Shown: in pieces, positions 47,019-56,326 of the stretch
Layout: every line of letters starts with the position of its first letter
Position numbering within the stretch: position 1 is the first letter of the stretch
Position numbers and translations under genes: made by a program
NCBI GenBank assembly: GCA_016719945.1
Contig: JADJYE010000020.1
Coordinates: 45,311 to 109,310 of the forward strand
Direction: 5' to 3'
Source: Polyangiaceae bacterium
GTDB lineage: Bacteria; Myxococcota_A; Polyangia; Polyangiales; Polyangiaceae
Length of the DNA stretch: 64,000 nucleotides
Notes under the pieces: model-generated
What the model was told of the DNA's origin: nothing
Databases searched by the model: none
The model's input: only the letters and a program-made list of their open reading frames with translations

Positions 47019-48143
47019 TCAGAGGGCGCGCGCAAATACGCGATGAAACGCCGCCAGCGCCTCGACCACTTCGAGCTCCGTCGTGTCCTCGCCGAGCGAG
47101 AGGCGAACGGCGCTCCGCGCGCGTTCGAGCCCGACCATCGCCGACAGCACCGGCGAGGGATCGGCCGTACCCGCGCTGCACGCCGACCCGCTCGACACGC
47201 ACACGCCCTCCAGATCGAGCGCGGCGCAGAGCTCCGGACCGAGCCACCCCGGGAACGAGAGGTTGCTGACGTGGGGCGCGCGCGGCGCGGTGCCGTTCAC
47301 GATGGGAGGACCGCCTGGGGACCGCTCACGGAGCAGCCCCGCCTCGAGGCGGTCCCTCAGGGCCTCGATCGGGGCGTACCGCGCAGCGCCGCCGAGGGCC
47401 CGCCGGGCCGCGACGGCGAACCCTGCGCAGGCGATCGGGTCCTGGGTGCCGGGGCGCACGCCGCGCTCCTGATCGCCGCCTCGCAGCAGGGGCTGCAGCT
47501 TCACGCCACACAGGGAGGCGACGGCGCCGACCCCCTTGGGCCCGCGGAGCTTGTGGGCGGCGAGGGTGACGAGGTCGGCCCCTCGCCACAGCTCCTCGGG
47601 GAGGCGGCCCGCCGCCTGGACTGCGTCGCAGTGAACCAGGGCGCCAGCGTCGCGGGCGAGCTGAGCGATCGCTCGCGACGGCTGGATGACGCCGGTCTCG
47701 TGGTTGACCGCCTGGACCGAGACGAGCCGTACCTGGCCCGCGTGCGCCTCGAGCGCGGCCGCGATCGCGGCGACCTCGATGACCCCGCGCTCGCTCGGCT
47801 GAACCTCGACGACGGTGACGCCCTCGGTCGCGAGGGCGCGGGCCGTCTTGAGAGCCGACGGGTGCTCGGTGGCGCCGATCACCAGGACCCCGGACCCGTG
47901 GAAAGGGGCGCGCAGAGCCAGGTTGTTCGCCTCGGTTCCCCCTGAGGTCAACACGACGTCGCGGACATCGACGGCGGCGAGCTCGGCGATCGCCTGTCGG
48001 GCATCCTCGACGAAGCTGCGCGCGCGCCGCCCCGCCGCGTGGACGCTCGCAGGGTTGGCCCAGCCCGACCCCATGGCCGAGGTCATCGCCTCACGGACCT
48101 CCGGGGCGAGCGGGGCCGTCGCGTTCCAGTCGAGGTACAGCAA
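47019..48143 (-). CDS. cysteine desulfurase
   Basis: A 374-residue PLP enzyme of the NifS/IscS class, which takes sulfur from cysteine for Fe-S clusters and thiolated molecules. The PLP Lys is in AAHKLRGPKGVG, the cofactor His in NHETG, and the active Cys in SSGSACSAGT. The N-terminus LYLDWNATAPL is typical. No iscU, iscA or nif gene lies beside it, so its sulfur acceptor is unknown. It starts 18 nt from the divergent Cys-rich lipoprotein gene. Confidence 0.93.
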   Translation of the reverse strand: MLYLDWNATAPLAPEVREAMTSAMGSGWANPASVHAAGRRARSFVEDARQAIAELAAVDVRDVVLTSGGTEANNLALRAPFHGSGVLVIGATEHPSALKTARALATEGVTVVEVQPSERGVIEVAAIAAALEAHAGQVRLVSVQAVNHETGVIQPSRAIAQLARDAGALVHCDAVQAAGRLPEELWRGADLVTLAAHKLRGPKGVGAVASLCGVKLQPLLRGGDQERGVRPGTQDPIACAGFAVAARRALGGAARYAPIEALRDRLEAGLLRERSPGGPPIVNGTAPRAPHVSNLSFPGWLGPELCAALDLEGVCVSSGSACSAGTADPSPVLSAMVGLERARSAVRLSLGEDTTELEVVEALAAFHRVFARAL

Positions 48144-48161
48144 GGTGCCGGACGTTGTACC

Positions 48162-49136
48162 ATGCTGACCCGAGTGGTCCCCTCACCTCCCCCGACTCTG
48201 AGCACGGCCGCGCTCGCAGCGCTGGTGCTGTGCGTAGCCGGGTGCGAGCTCGTCTTCGGCCTCGACGCGTATGAGACCAACGCGACGGGGAGCGGTGGCG
48301 TGGGCGGCGCTGGCGGTGAGCCCGCGCAGGGTGGCGCGCCGGAGGGCGGAGCCGGAGGGCGCGACGATGGCTCGTGCGAATGCGACCTCGCGCCCATCTG
48401 GAGGCCGATGCGCCTCGCGGTCCGACAGGCCGGCAGCCAGCCGGCGCCTGACCAGTGTGACGACGGCTCAGCGCCGACCTTGTTGTTCGTCGGTGCCCCG
48501 CCGGTCGAGTGCGCCTCGTGCTCCTGCACCCCCGACGGCTGTGAGCCCCCCGCGCTGCTCTGCTTCCACGAGGGCAGCTGCCAGGGCACACCGGACGCGA
48601 CGACCGTGGGCTCGTGCAGCTCGCTGCCCGGGGGGAGCTGCGCCTCGATGGCCCTCGCGGGTGAGGTCGGCGAGGCCACCTGCACGGCAGCGGGGGGCGA
48701 GCCGCTCGACCCCTCCCCGCCCTGGGAGGAGCTGCTCGCGTTCTGCGCGAGCGGTGGCTGCGGCGAGGGCTGCGCAGACGCGCGCGCGCAGTGCGTGGTC
48801 GCGGAAGGGCTGCCCGCGGCGGAGTGTCCTCGAGGGTTCGACGTGCGCTACGCGCTGGCCGCGGAGGGGGTGCCCACCTGCCAGACCTGCGAGTGCTCAC
48901 CGTTCTGCCAAGGGCCGGCCTACACCGCCGGCGCCCTCGTCTGCGACGCGATCGAGGTCGACTCGATCGGCTGCGAGAGCCCAGGGTATCTGCTGTTTCA
49001 GGCGAGGCGGGAGGTGAGCGCGGCTTGCGACGCGCTGCCCGCGACCCCCTTCGAGGGCACGTTCGAGGTGACCTCGCAGCAGACCGCGTGTTGCCGCGAG
49101 CCAATCGCGGGGCTCAACCCCAGCCCTCCCAACTAG
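48162..49136 (+). CDS. Cys-rich lipoprotein with Gly-rich linker
   Basis: A 324-residue predicted lipoprotein from ATG 48162. The signal peptide LSTAALAALVLCVAGC ends in Cys28, followed by ELVFGLDAYETNATG and a Gly-rich linker. The mature part holds about 30 Cys residues in small groups (CECDLAP, CASCSCTPDGC, CTAAGG, CGEGCADARAQC, CQTCECSPFCQG, CCREP), implying many disulfides. The Cys-then-VFGLD pattern and Gly linker resemble the lipoprotein at 35827. Surface role likely; no family recognised. Confidence 0.68.
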   Translation: MLTRVVPSPPPTLSTAALAALVLCVAGCELVFGLDAYETNATGSGGVGGAGGEPAQGGAPEGGAGGRDDGSCECDLAPIWRPMRLAVRQAGSQPAPDQCDDGSAPTLLFVGAPPVECASCSCTPDGCEPPALLCFHEGSCQGTPDATTVGSCSSLPGGSCASMALAGEVGEATCTAAGGEPLDPSPPWEELLAFCASGGCGEGCADARAQCVVAEGLPAAECPRGFDVRYALAAEGVPTCQTCECSPFCQGPAYTAGALVCDAIEVDSIGCESPGYLLFQARREVSAACDALPATPFEGTFEVTSQQTACCREPIAGLNPSPPN

Positions 49137-49422
49137 AGCGCCGATCCGCAAGAGTGTGCGCGGGGGATCGACATCCGAGTGGCTTCCATGATCAACACTT
49201 GGGATGCGGTGGAAGCCCGCGATGGGTAGCTGACCGCCGTCGTCAGGCTCCTTGCCTGCCGGCGATGCTGGCGCTGGTGATGGAGCGGGCTCTTCCATGG
49301 CCTCCTCCTCGACGCGCGCTGCCGACCCTTGATCGCGTCGTCGAGCGTCACGACGAGGGTGCCCGCTTCGGCAAGCTGCGGTCCGGCGGAGCTCCCACGC
49401 AGCGCCCGCGGCGAGGGCAGCT

Positions 49423-49471
49423 GGCGACAAAACCCCGGGCTCGTCCCGGACGAGCCCCCACCTGTGTCGCC
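49423..49471. repeat. two-stem hairpin repeat, copy 1
   Basis: The outer stem pairs GGCGACA (49423-49429) with TGTCGCC (49465-49471). The inner stem pairs GGGCTCGTC (49437-49445) with GACGAGCCC (49449-49457) around CCG. It differs from copy 2 at about seven positions, two of which are a compensating pair in the inner stem. Confidence 0.7.
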
Positions 49472-49560
49472 GGGGCGATGAGCCTCTGCACTGGATCGTG
49501 CAGAAAACGAGGGGTCCGTCCCGCGGAACCGAAACAACCCAGGGGTTAGGCAGGAGCCAA

Positions 49561-49607
49561 GCGACACAACCTGGGGTTCGTCTCGGACGAACCCCCATCT
49601 GTGTCGC
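49561..49607. repeat. two-stem hairpin repeat, copy 2
   Basis: The outer stem pairs GCGACACA (49561-49568) with TGTGTCGC (49600-49607), perfect. The inner stem pairs GGGGTTCGTC (49573-49582) with GACGAACCCC (49586-49595) around TCG. T-A replaces the C-G pair seen in copy 1, keeping the stem intact. Confidence 0.7.
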
Positions 49608-49712
49608 GAGCCGTCCCGACGCCACCGACCGGGTCGGCCGAAGGAGCCGCCTAAGCTCGCGAGGCGCCACGCCCTGGCGCGAATGAGGCTGGCCGCTTAG
49701 CGGTTTGTGTCT

Positions 49713-50678
49713 CTAGAAGCGGCCGAGGAGCGAGACGCCCGCCGGCGACGGGGCGAGCCGCAGCGAGACGGTCGCCGGCTCGGCGCTCGGTGCGGTGAGC
49801 GCCACCACCAGCCCCGTGGCCGCGAGGGCTCCCCCCGCGATGAGCAGCACGTCGGCGGCGAGCGCGTAGCTGCGCGCGCTCGCGAGCTGGTCGGCCGCTT
49901 CGGCCGAGAGGCACACCTGATCGGGGCACAGCTGCTCGAGGTCGGACGAGGCGTCGGCGGTCAACCCCACGAACACCAAGCCAGCGGCGAGCGCAGCCGC
50001 GCCGACGGCGCCGACGGTGATGCCGGCGATTCGCTGCACGCTGCCGGGATCATCGACAGGCGTCGCGGCGGCCGCCGACAGCGGGGGGATCACCCACTCG
50101 GTCGTCGCGCGCGCCTCGGCGCGCAGGGTCAGCTCGAGCCTCTGGAAGCCAGGAGCCTCCGCGACGACCGCATGCTCTCCCGGGTCGACCGGCAGCTTCG
50201 TGCCGAGCGACGCAGCGGTCAGCTCGACGCCGTCTCGCCGCACGACGAGGCCGGGCGTTGGCGCGTCGACGCGGACGACCACGTGGGCGAGCATCGGCAC
50301 GATCTCTGCGGCCTGCTCTTCGGCGAACTTGGCGCGCCGCTCGTCCCCCTTGCGCAGAAACGCCCGCGAAGCCTCGAGGAACTGGCCCCACGCGGTCGCG
50401 GTCTTGCCCGCGAGGCGGCTGCACGCGGCGATGTTGAGGAGCGTGCCTGGCGCAGGATCGAGCCGGTAGCTCTCCTGGAAGAGCGGGCAGGCCGCCTCGA
50501 GCTCGCCCTTCTCCATCAGGGGCCGCGCCTTCTGGAAGAGCGCCTCGGCGGCCGCGGGATCGGTCGCCGCCGGCTCGGCGGGCGCGGCAGGTGGCTCGGC
50601 GGGCGCAGGCTGGGCCGCGCAAGGCGCCGTGAACAGCAGCCCGAGCGCCCCAGCGAGCACGCACGAGAGCGCCCTCAC
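49713..50678 (-). CDS. TPR envelope protein with two TM segments
   Basis: A 321-residue exported protein from GTG 50678, overlapping the histidine kinase stop by 4 nt. The signal peptide is LSCVLAGALGLLFTAPCAAQ, then a Pro/Ala spacer and TPR-like helices (AAEALFQKARPLMEKGELEAACPLFQESYRLDPAPGTLLNIAAC). A PEGA-like beta domain follows (LPVDPGEHAVVAEAPGFQRLEL). Two hydrophobic helices flank a Cys-pair loop (LEQLCPDQVCLSAEA), and the end is GVSLLGRF. The order matches the protein at 2270-3259, without the proline run. Coupling to a sensor kinase suggests an envelope-sensing role. Confidence 0.75.
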   Translation of the reverse strand: MRALSCVLAGALGLLFTAPCAAQPAPAEPPAAPAEPAATDPAAAEALFQKARPLMEKGELEAACPLFQESYRLDPAPGTLLNIAACSRLAGKTATAWGQFLEASRAFLRKGDERRAKFAEEQAAEIVPMLAHVVVRVDAPTPGLVVRRDGVELTAASLGTKLPVDPGEHAVVAEAPGFQRLELTLRAEARATTEWVIPPLSAAAATPVDDPGSVQRIAGITVGAVGAAALAAGLVFVGLTADASSDLEQLCPDQVCLSAEAADQLASARSYALAADVLLIAGGALAATGLVVALTAPSAEPATVSLRLAPSPAGVSLLGRF

Positions 50679-51889
50679 CCCTCGAGCTCCTCGGGCGCGC
50701 GCCGCGCGACGGCGAGGTAAAAGGCGGCGCCGCGGAGCGTGGCGCGCTCGATCACCTCGGAGGCAGGGCTCGCGACGCGGACGTCTCCGCCGAGCCCGCG
50801 GCTCGTGCGCCGCGCGATCGCGAGACCGACGCCGACGCCGCCGTGCTCGCGGGTGACGGAGCCGTCGACCTGGTAGAACGGCTCGAAGATACGCTCGAGC
50901 TTGTTGCTCGGGATGCCCGGGCCCGAGTCGGCGACGCACAGCTCGTAGCCGCTGGGGGTCTTCGACACTCGCACGCCGATCGTGCCGCCCGTCGGCGTGA
51001 ACTTCGACGCGTTCTCGAGCAGGTGGATCATCGCGCGCTGGAGGCGCTCGGGATCCCCGTGCGCAGGCAGGGGGCCGCGCGCGAGATCCTCGACGAGCGT
51101 CTGCTTGCGCTCGTCGATGCGATCGGCGACCGCGGCGATCGCGCGGCGGGTGGTGTCGAGGAAATCGTAGTCCCGGTGCGCGAAGCGCATGCGCCCGGTC
51201 TCGAGGCCGGTCACGTCGAGCAAGTTGTCGAGGATGGCCCGGAGCCGCTTCACGCAGCCATCCATCGCGACGAGCGCCTTGTTCTGTCCCTTGGTGAGCG
51301 GCCCGAGGTCCTCGTCGATCAGGAGCTTGATGTACCCGACGACCGGGGTGAGCGGAGTCGCGAGCTCGTGCGAGATGTTGCGGTAGAACTCGGTGCGCGC
51401 GGCGCCGAGCTCGCGGAGCCGGGCGTTCGCCCCCATCAGCTCCGCGATCTTCTCCTCGAGGTGACCGACGATCCGCTGGCTCTGCTCGCGGAGCATGCGC
51501 TCCTCGAGATCGGCGCTCGAGGGCATCTCCCGGGCGCCACGCAGATAGCGCCCGATCAACGAGGCGAACGAGCGAGCCTCGATCGGCTTCTGGATGAACC
51601 CGGTGCAGCCGACCGCGAGGCTGGTGTCGCGATCGCCCTCGGCGGTGATGGCGACGATCGGCACCCCGCGCAGCGGCGGCTCGCCGCGCAGGCGAAGCGT
51701 CACCTCGAAGCCGTTGAGCCCGGGGATGTTGAGATCCACGAGGACCAGATCCGGCGTGGACGCGCACGCGAGGCGCACCCCCTCCAGCCCGTCGGTCGCG
51801 TCGACGACCTCGTGCCCAGCGGCCGTGAGGAGCTTGCGGACCAGCAAGCGGTTGGCAGCGTCGTCCTCGATGTGCAGGATGCGGGACAT
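50675..51889 (-). CDS. receiver-histidine kinase hybrid
   Basis: A 404-residue soluble signalling protein. Residues 1-120 are a receiver with IEDD, the phosphoacceptor Asp in LVLVDLNIPG and Lys in FIQKPI. A coiled linker follows. The kinase half has the His box NISHELATPLTPVVGYIKLL, N box HLLENASKF, G1 DSGPGIP and G2 GGVGVGLAIA. There is no TM helix, so it takes input through its receiver, as sensors linked to other kinases do. ATG 51889 follows the start of MSRILHIEDD; the longer frame is only the antisense of lnt. Coupled to the TPR envelope gene downstream. Confidence 0.9.
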   Translation of the reverse strand: MSRILHIEDDAANRLLVRKLLTAAGHEVVDATDGLEGVRLACASTPDLVLVDLNIPGLNGFEVTLRLRGEPPLRGVPIVAITAEGDRDTSLAVGCTGFIQKPIEARSFASLIGRYLRGAREMPSSADLEERMLREQSQRIVGHLEEKIAELMGANARLRELGAARTEFYRNISHELATPLTPVVGYIKLLIDEDLGPLTKGQNKALVAMDGCVKRLRAILDNLLDVTGLETGRMRFAHRDYDFLDTTRRAIAAVADRIDERKQTLVEDLARGPLPAHGDPERLQRAMIHLLENASKFTPTGGTIGVRVSKTPSGYELCVADSGPGIPSNKLERIFEPFYQVDGSVTREHGGVGVGLAIARRTSRGLGGDVRVASPASEVIERATLRGAAFYLAVARRAPEELEG

Positions 51890-51911
51890 GTCGTCTTCGC
51901 CCGGCGGCGGC

Positions 51912-53455
51912 GTGAGCGTCGGTCCCGTCCGGGCCTGGCTCGATCGCCACTTTAAGCACGCGGCGCGCGGCGGGGAACTGCGAAGCACGTCGGCTTCGAT
52001 CCTCGCCGCGGCGACGGGCTCGATCGCCGCGCTCGCGGTCGAGCCCGGGGCGCCCGCCGTGCTCGGGTTGGCCGCCTTCTCACCGCTGCTCTTCGTGGTC
52101 GGCCGCAGCGCGCCCCGCGCTGCGCTGTTCGCAGGCTGGGCGGCGGGCGCCGTGTTCGCGTTCGCGAGCCACCGCTTCCTGCCGAGCGCGGTCGCGGGCC
52201 CGATGAACCTGGGAGAGGTAAGGGCGTGGGGGGCCCTCGCGCTGTTCGCCATCTACCGAGGGCTGCCGTGGGGACTCGCCTCGTGGTCGGGGGCGACGAT
52301 CGCGCGACGCGGCGGGCGAGGTCCACTCGCTGCAGCGGTGGTGTTCACGGCGCTCGAGCTCGTCTGGCCTGCGCTCTTGCCCTTCCCCTTCGGGGCGTCG
52401 CTGAGCTCCCAGCTCGAGCTGCTCCAGCTCGCAGACGTCCTCGGGCCATGCGGGACGACGCTGCTCGCGGTCCTGTGCGCCGCGGCGCTCGCCGAGGTCG
52501 CAGCTGGCCGCGACCGGGCGACGCTGGCCGCGGCGACGTTCGGCCTGGTCGCGGCGTTCGGCTACGGGTCGTGGAGGATCGCCCGGGTCGATCGGGACGT
52601 GGCGGGCGCCGAGGCGCTGACCGCGCGCCTCGTGCAACCTGCCCATCAGCGCGACGGCGCCCGGGCGCTCAACGGCGTGGGCCTCGAGGGGGCCGCGGCC
52701 GACGGAGCCGACGTGACGATCTGGCCAGAGAGCGCGCTGCCGCGCCCGCTGGCCGCCGAGGACGCGGCGGGCCTCGCCTCGGCGCTCTTCGCGTCCCCGA
52801 TGGCCCTGTCCTCGCGGGCGCGCTGGAGTCGCGAGCAGGGGCGCTGTCCAACGTGGCGCTGCTGTTCGAGCCGGGCGGCGCGGTCGCAGGGCGCTACGAG
52901 AAGCGCGAGCTCGTGCCCCTCGCCGAGCCGCGTGCAAGCTCCGCGATCGGCCCCTGGCTCGGCGTGCCCGGCCACCGAGAAGGCAGCGAACAGCCGCCGA
53001 TCGAGGTCGGCCACGTGCGGCTCAGCGTCACGATCTGCTACGAGGTGCTCGTCTCCTCCTACGTGACAGAGCTGGTCACCCGCACGCGCGGCCGCGCGAT
53101 CGTCAACCTCGCGAACGACGGTTGGTTCCGCGGCGCGACCGAGCCCGAGCTGCACCTGCTGTCGTCGCGGCTGCGCGCCATCGAGACCCGGCGCGCCGTG
53201 CTCAGGGCCGCCAACGACGGCGTCACGGCCGCGATCGATCCGGCGGGCCGGGAGCTAGCCAGGTTGCCCGGGCGCTCCCCGGGGACGTTGACCGTGACGG
53301 TGCCCTTGCTCGACGAAGAGACGATCTACGCGCGGTGGGGCGCGGCGCCGCTCGCGCTCGTGCTCGTCGTGCTCGCTGCGGTCGCGACCCGAGCGCATCG
53401 GCTCGGGGGACCTGCGCGGGGGACCCAGCTCGGCTCACGCCTTCCGCGTGGCTGA
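51912..53455 (+). pseudogene. lnt: apolipoprotein N-acyltransferase, one frameshift
   Basis: Two plus-strand frames make one Lnt of about 515 residues, the inner-membrane enzyme that adds the third acyl chain to lipoproteins. The N-terminal part has several TM helices (AVLGLAAFSPLLFVVG, PLAAAVVFTALELVW). The nitrilase-type triad is complete: Glu in WPESALP, Lys in RYEKRELVP and Cys in VTICYEV. The frame breaks at the C run 52795-52798; adding one C restores SPDGPVLAGALESRAGALSNVA. Hence the gene is probably intact. The start near GTG 51912 is uncertain (ATG 51888 and 51879 are in frame). It fits the many lipoproteins here. Confidence 0.82.
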
Positions 53456-53469
53456 GGCCGAAGCCGGCG

Positions 53470-54120
53470 CTAGATCTTCAGGGCCTTCTTGAAGCGCTTC
53501 GCGTCCGCGAACATGTCCACGTTCGTGAACACGTAGGTTGCGGCCTCGTGCTTGGCGACCTTGGCGAGCTCCGCGAGGCGCTCGATCGCGGGGTCTTCGT
53601 AGCGCGACTTGTGCCCCGCGGGGCCGTGCAGGCGGTAGTACGCCTCGGACAGCTTGGAGACGCCCTGCACCAGAGGGTCTCGGGCGGCCAGCGCTCCCAC
53701 TTCCTTGGCGAGCGCGTCGGACTCGTCCGAGTCCCAGCCGGGCCCAGGCTCGAACACCACGCGACCGAAGCGCTTCCTCACCGCCGCCAGGAACTCTTGG
53801 AGGATGCTCTTGTTCGTTCGGTTGTTGGCGAACTCGGGCGGCCCCACGAAGACGGCTGTCTGGGCGTCGAGCTCGACGCCGATGCCCTCGAGGGTCTTGA
53901 GGGCGGTCTCGATGACCTTGCCGTCGCGGAAGCCCTCTTGGCCGATCTCGCGGGGCCCGAGCATGGCGAACTTGAACTCCGCCGGAGCCTCGCGCTTCCA
54001 GCGCCGGACGGTGCCGGGGCCGGGGGTGGAGACGTGCGTCTCCTGCACCTCCACGAACATGAACTCCTTGAAGTAGCGCGTGGCTGGGACGGGAAACCCC
54101 GCGCACCCGACGGTGATCAT
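53470..54120 (-). CDS. DUF72-family protein
   Basis: A 216-residue protein of the DUF72 (YecE-like) family, a TIM-barrel-like fold of unknown function. Recognisable parts are ITVGCAGFPVPATRYFKEFMFVEVQETH at the start, FKFAMLGPREIGQEGF, VFEPGPGWD and YYRLHGPAGHKSRY near the end. ATG 54120 is preferred over 54129, as MITVGCAGF is the family start. It ends the minus-strand run of seven genes and is convergent with lnt, 14 nt apart. Confidence 0.82.
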   Translation of the reverse strand: MITVGCAGFPVPATRYFKEFMFVEVQETHVSTPGPGTVRRWKREAPAEFKFAMLGPREIGQEGFRDGKVIETALKTLEGIGVELDAQTAVFVGPPEFANNRTNKSILQEFLAAVRKRFGRVVFEPGPGWDSDESDALAKEVGALAARDPLVQGVSKLSEAYYRLHGPAGHKSRYEDPAIERLAELAKVAKHEAATYVFTNVDMFADAKRFKKALKI

Positions 54121-54152
54121 CGAGCGCACCTTACTTCAGCTTCGACGCCCCG

Positions 54153-55682
54153 TCATCCAATGCCCTTCTTTTTCGGTGAGCGCGCGAGCGCGTCCGCGCT
54201 GGGCCGCGCGCGCACGGGAGCGCGCCTGCGCGGAGCGGCCGCGCGGTTCGCCGCCGTTCGCTCGCCCTCGAGCTTGCGCGACACGCGCGTGACCCTCGCG
54301 TCGTGCCGCTCGGGAGCCTCGGTGGTGCCGAGCGCGAGGGCCGCCAAGGCCTTGTCGAAGGCGCGCGCGTGGTGCTCGTACAGCTTGGCGAGCTCGAGCC
54401 TGACGGCGTGACCCAGGCCCGCCTCGTCCCCCGCGTCGCCGAGCTCTTCGAGGGCGCGCTCGTAGTCGAGCAGGGCCGCTGCCTTGTCGCCGCGCGCCTT
54501 CTTCACCTCGGCGAGCGCGCGGCGCCCCGCGGCGCCAGCGCCGCGCTCGACGCCGACCTCCGCGAACGCGAGCGCCCGATCGAGATCCTTCGCCCTGCGC
54601 AGGACCGACGAGGCCGCCGAGAGATCGGCCGCGTCGAGCGACTCTCCCCAGGCGTCGAGGGGCTCGGAGTAGAGGCTCACGAGCGCGAACATGCTCACGA
54701 CGTCGAGGCTGTTGTGATGCACCACCGGCTCGAGCGCCGCGAGGTCTCCGGTGCGAGCGTAGTGGAAGTAGATGGCCGCGATGTCGGCGCCCGCGACGTC
54801 GTCGACTCGCCCCTGCCCGAGGACGCGCTCCTCGACGCGCGCGAGCGAGCAGGAGCCGAGGCGGTGTTTGTGGAGCCGACGAACGACGTGAAGCAGATCG
54901 AGGTGCGGCCTCGAAGGCAGCGCGCCCACTCGGTTCATCACCGCGCGCGTCCGCAACAGCGGCCAGTCGAACGCCTTGCCGTTGTAGGTGACGATGGCGC
55001 TCGCCTGCTCGGCGCGGCGCCGCACGTGCTCGATCATCGCGGCCTCTTCCGCGAACGTCCGCAGCAGCAGCTGCTCGACCACGAAGGCGCCGGCGCGCGC
55101 GTCCCACGCGCCGAGCCCGACCAGGAACGGGACGGTGCCCGTCCCGCCCGCGAGCCCGGTCGTCTCGGTGTCGACATAGAGCGCCCTCGCCAGGTCGACG
55201 CCCGCGAGGCTCGGATCGAGCGACAGCAGCGCGAGCAGCTCGGGGTCGCCGCTCGCGGCGGGGGCGACGGCGACTCTGCCGACCCGATGGCCCAGCGGGG
55301 TCGGCTTCGCGCAGCGGTAGACGACGCCGCCCTCGACCTCCGTCTCGACGAACGCGTGCTCGATCCACGAGGCGGCGTCGGTCTCGTAGCGTTCGCGTGG
55401 AGCGCGGGCGCTGCCGGGCGCGCCGCGCGAGAGGATCGAGGCGATCCGATCGCGCAGCTCGTCGAGCGTCGGGCGGGAGGACCCCGGCGTCGAGAGGCCG
55501 ACGTCGGGGGTTGCCAGCTCAGCGGTGGCCAGCTCAGCGGTGGCCAGCTCAGCGGTGGCCAGCTCAGCGGTGGCCAGCTCAGCGGTGGCCAGCTCCGAGC
55601 TGCGTCGCTCCGGGATGCTCGCGCTCGGCTCGCGCGTCAGCGGCGGCAACCGCCCGAGCTTGGACGAGAAGGAGGAACCCAC
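54153..55682 (-). CDS. RNase H-like 3'-5' exonuclease (YprB-like) with ELATA repeats
   Basis: A 509-residue protein from GTG 55682. Residues 30-56 are five exact ELATA repeats encoded by a 15-bp tandem array. The exonuclease-like domain follows at about 160-330, with the acidic motifs VDTETTGLAGGTGTVPFLVG, TYNGKAFDWPLLRTRAV and HHNSLDVVSMFALV (DEDD-type). The C-terminal part is helical and TPR-like (LRRAKDLDRALAFAEVGVERG, ALLDYERALEELGDAG), and the tail is basic (RRRAPVRARPSADALARSPKKK). It is likely a nuclease acting on DNA or RNA; substrate unknown. Confidence 0.8.
   Translation of the reverse strand: MGSSFSSKLGRLPPLTREPSASIPERRSSELATAELATAELATAELATAELATAELATPDVGLSTPGSSRPTLDELRDRIASILSRGAPGSARAPRERYETDAASWIEHAFVETEVEGGVVYRCAKPTPLGHRVGRVAVAPAASGDPELLALLSLDPSLAGVDLARALYVDTETTGLAGGTGTVPFLVGLGAWDARAGAFVVEQLLLRTFAEEAAMIEHVRRRAEQASAIVTYNGKAFDWPLLRTRAVMNRVGALPSRPHLDLLHVVRRLHKHRLGSCSLARVEERVLGQGRVDDVAGADIAAIYFHYARTGDLAALEPVVHHNSLDVVSMFALVSLYSEPLDAWGESLDAADLSAASSVLRRAKDLDRALAFAEVGVERGAGAAGRRALAEVKKARGDKAAALLDYERALEELGDAGDEAGLGHAVRLELAKLYEHHARAFDKALAALALGTTEAPERHDARVTRVSRKLEGERTAANRAAAPRRRAPVRARPSADALARSPKKKGIG
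55516..55590. repeat. 15-bp perfect tandem repeat, five copies
   Basis: AGCTCAGCGGTGGCC occurs five times without a mismatch and continues as AGCTC after the last copy. On the minus strand it codes ELATA five times near the start of the exonuclease-like protein. The unit is a multiple of three, so copy-number change keeps the frame. Identical copies suggest recent expansion. Confidence 0.9.
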
Positions 55683-55717
55683 GTCCAGCGTAGACTGATG
55701 CCATGTTCAGGCTCCGG

Positions 55718-56326
55718 TCAAGCCTCGCGGCACCGCCGCCGCACCTCGGCCGCGACCCGATCGACCTCGGCGAGCAGCGCTGGGAGGTCGCCTTCGTTGT
55801 GGATCACGAAGTCTGCGGCGGCGATCTTCTGCTCGAGAGGCAGCTGTGACGCGACGCGAGCCTCGGCCTCTGCCTGGCTCAGCCCGTCCCGCTGGGCGAT
55901 GCGCTCGAGCTGCGTCTCGGGTCGCGCGGCCACGACCACCACGGGACGGAACGCCTCGGTGAGCCCGTTCTCGACGAGCAGCGGGACCTCGTAGCAGACC
56001 AGCCCGTAGCCCTCGCGCGCGAGGCCCGCGAACGCCTCGAGCGCGAGGCTCGCGACCCGCGGGTGGACGATCGCGTTGAGCCGCGCGAGCGCGGCCTTGT
56101 CGCCGAACGTGCGCGCGCCGAGCGCCCGGCGATCGAGCTGCCCGTTCGGCGACAGCACGTCGGCGCCGAACGCAGCGGCGACCTCGGCGAGCCCCTCCGA
56201 GCCCTTCGCGACCGCGTCGCGCGCGAGCTTGTCGGCGTAGACGACGGGGATGCCGAGCTGCTCGAGGCGCTTGGCCACGGTCGTCTTGCCTGACGCGATG
56301 CCGCCCGTCAGCCCGAAGACGCGCAT
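55718..56326 (-). CDS. coaE: dephospho-CoA kinase
   Basis: A 202-residue P-loop kinase that phosphorylates dephospho-CoA in the last step of CoA synthesis. The P loop is GLTGGIASGKTTVAKRL (Walker A at about 8-15), followed by YADKLARDAV, HPRV and VPLLVENGL, all typical. The ATG shares one base with the stop of pncA (TGATG), indicating coupled translation. The long upstream frame to 56734 is antisense shadow. Confidence 0.93.
   Translation of the reverse strand: MRVFGLTGGIASGKTTVAKRLEQLGIPVVYADKLARDAVAKGSEGLAEVAAAFGADVLSPNGQLDRRALGARTFGDKAALARLNAIVHPRVASLALEAFAGLAREGYGLVCYEVPLLVENGLTEAFRPVVVVAARPETQLERIAQRDGLSQAEAEARVASQLPLEQKIAAADFVIHNEGDLPALLAEVDRVAAEVRRRCREA

Larger units (their letters stand above)
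49137..49712. other. 576-nt intergenic region with structured repeats, no credible gene
   Basis: This lies between convergent genes. Several open frames cross it on both strands, but all are low-complexity Arg/Pro/Ala translations with no domain. Two copies of a hairpin repeat (49423-49471 and 49561-49607) dominate the second half, and between them lies a small dyad CTGCAC-TGGATC-GTGCAG (49485-49502). It may be a non-coding RNA or a remnant mobile repeat. Confidence 0.5.

Noticed and set aside
48897..49670. Long minus-strand frame across the repeat-bearing intergenic region
   Set aside because: It runs through the lipoprotein gene antisense and the hairpin repeats, with no domain or ribosome site.
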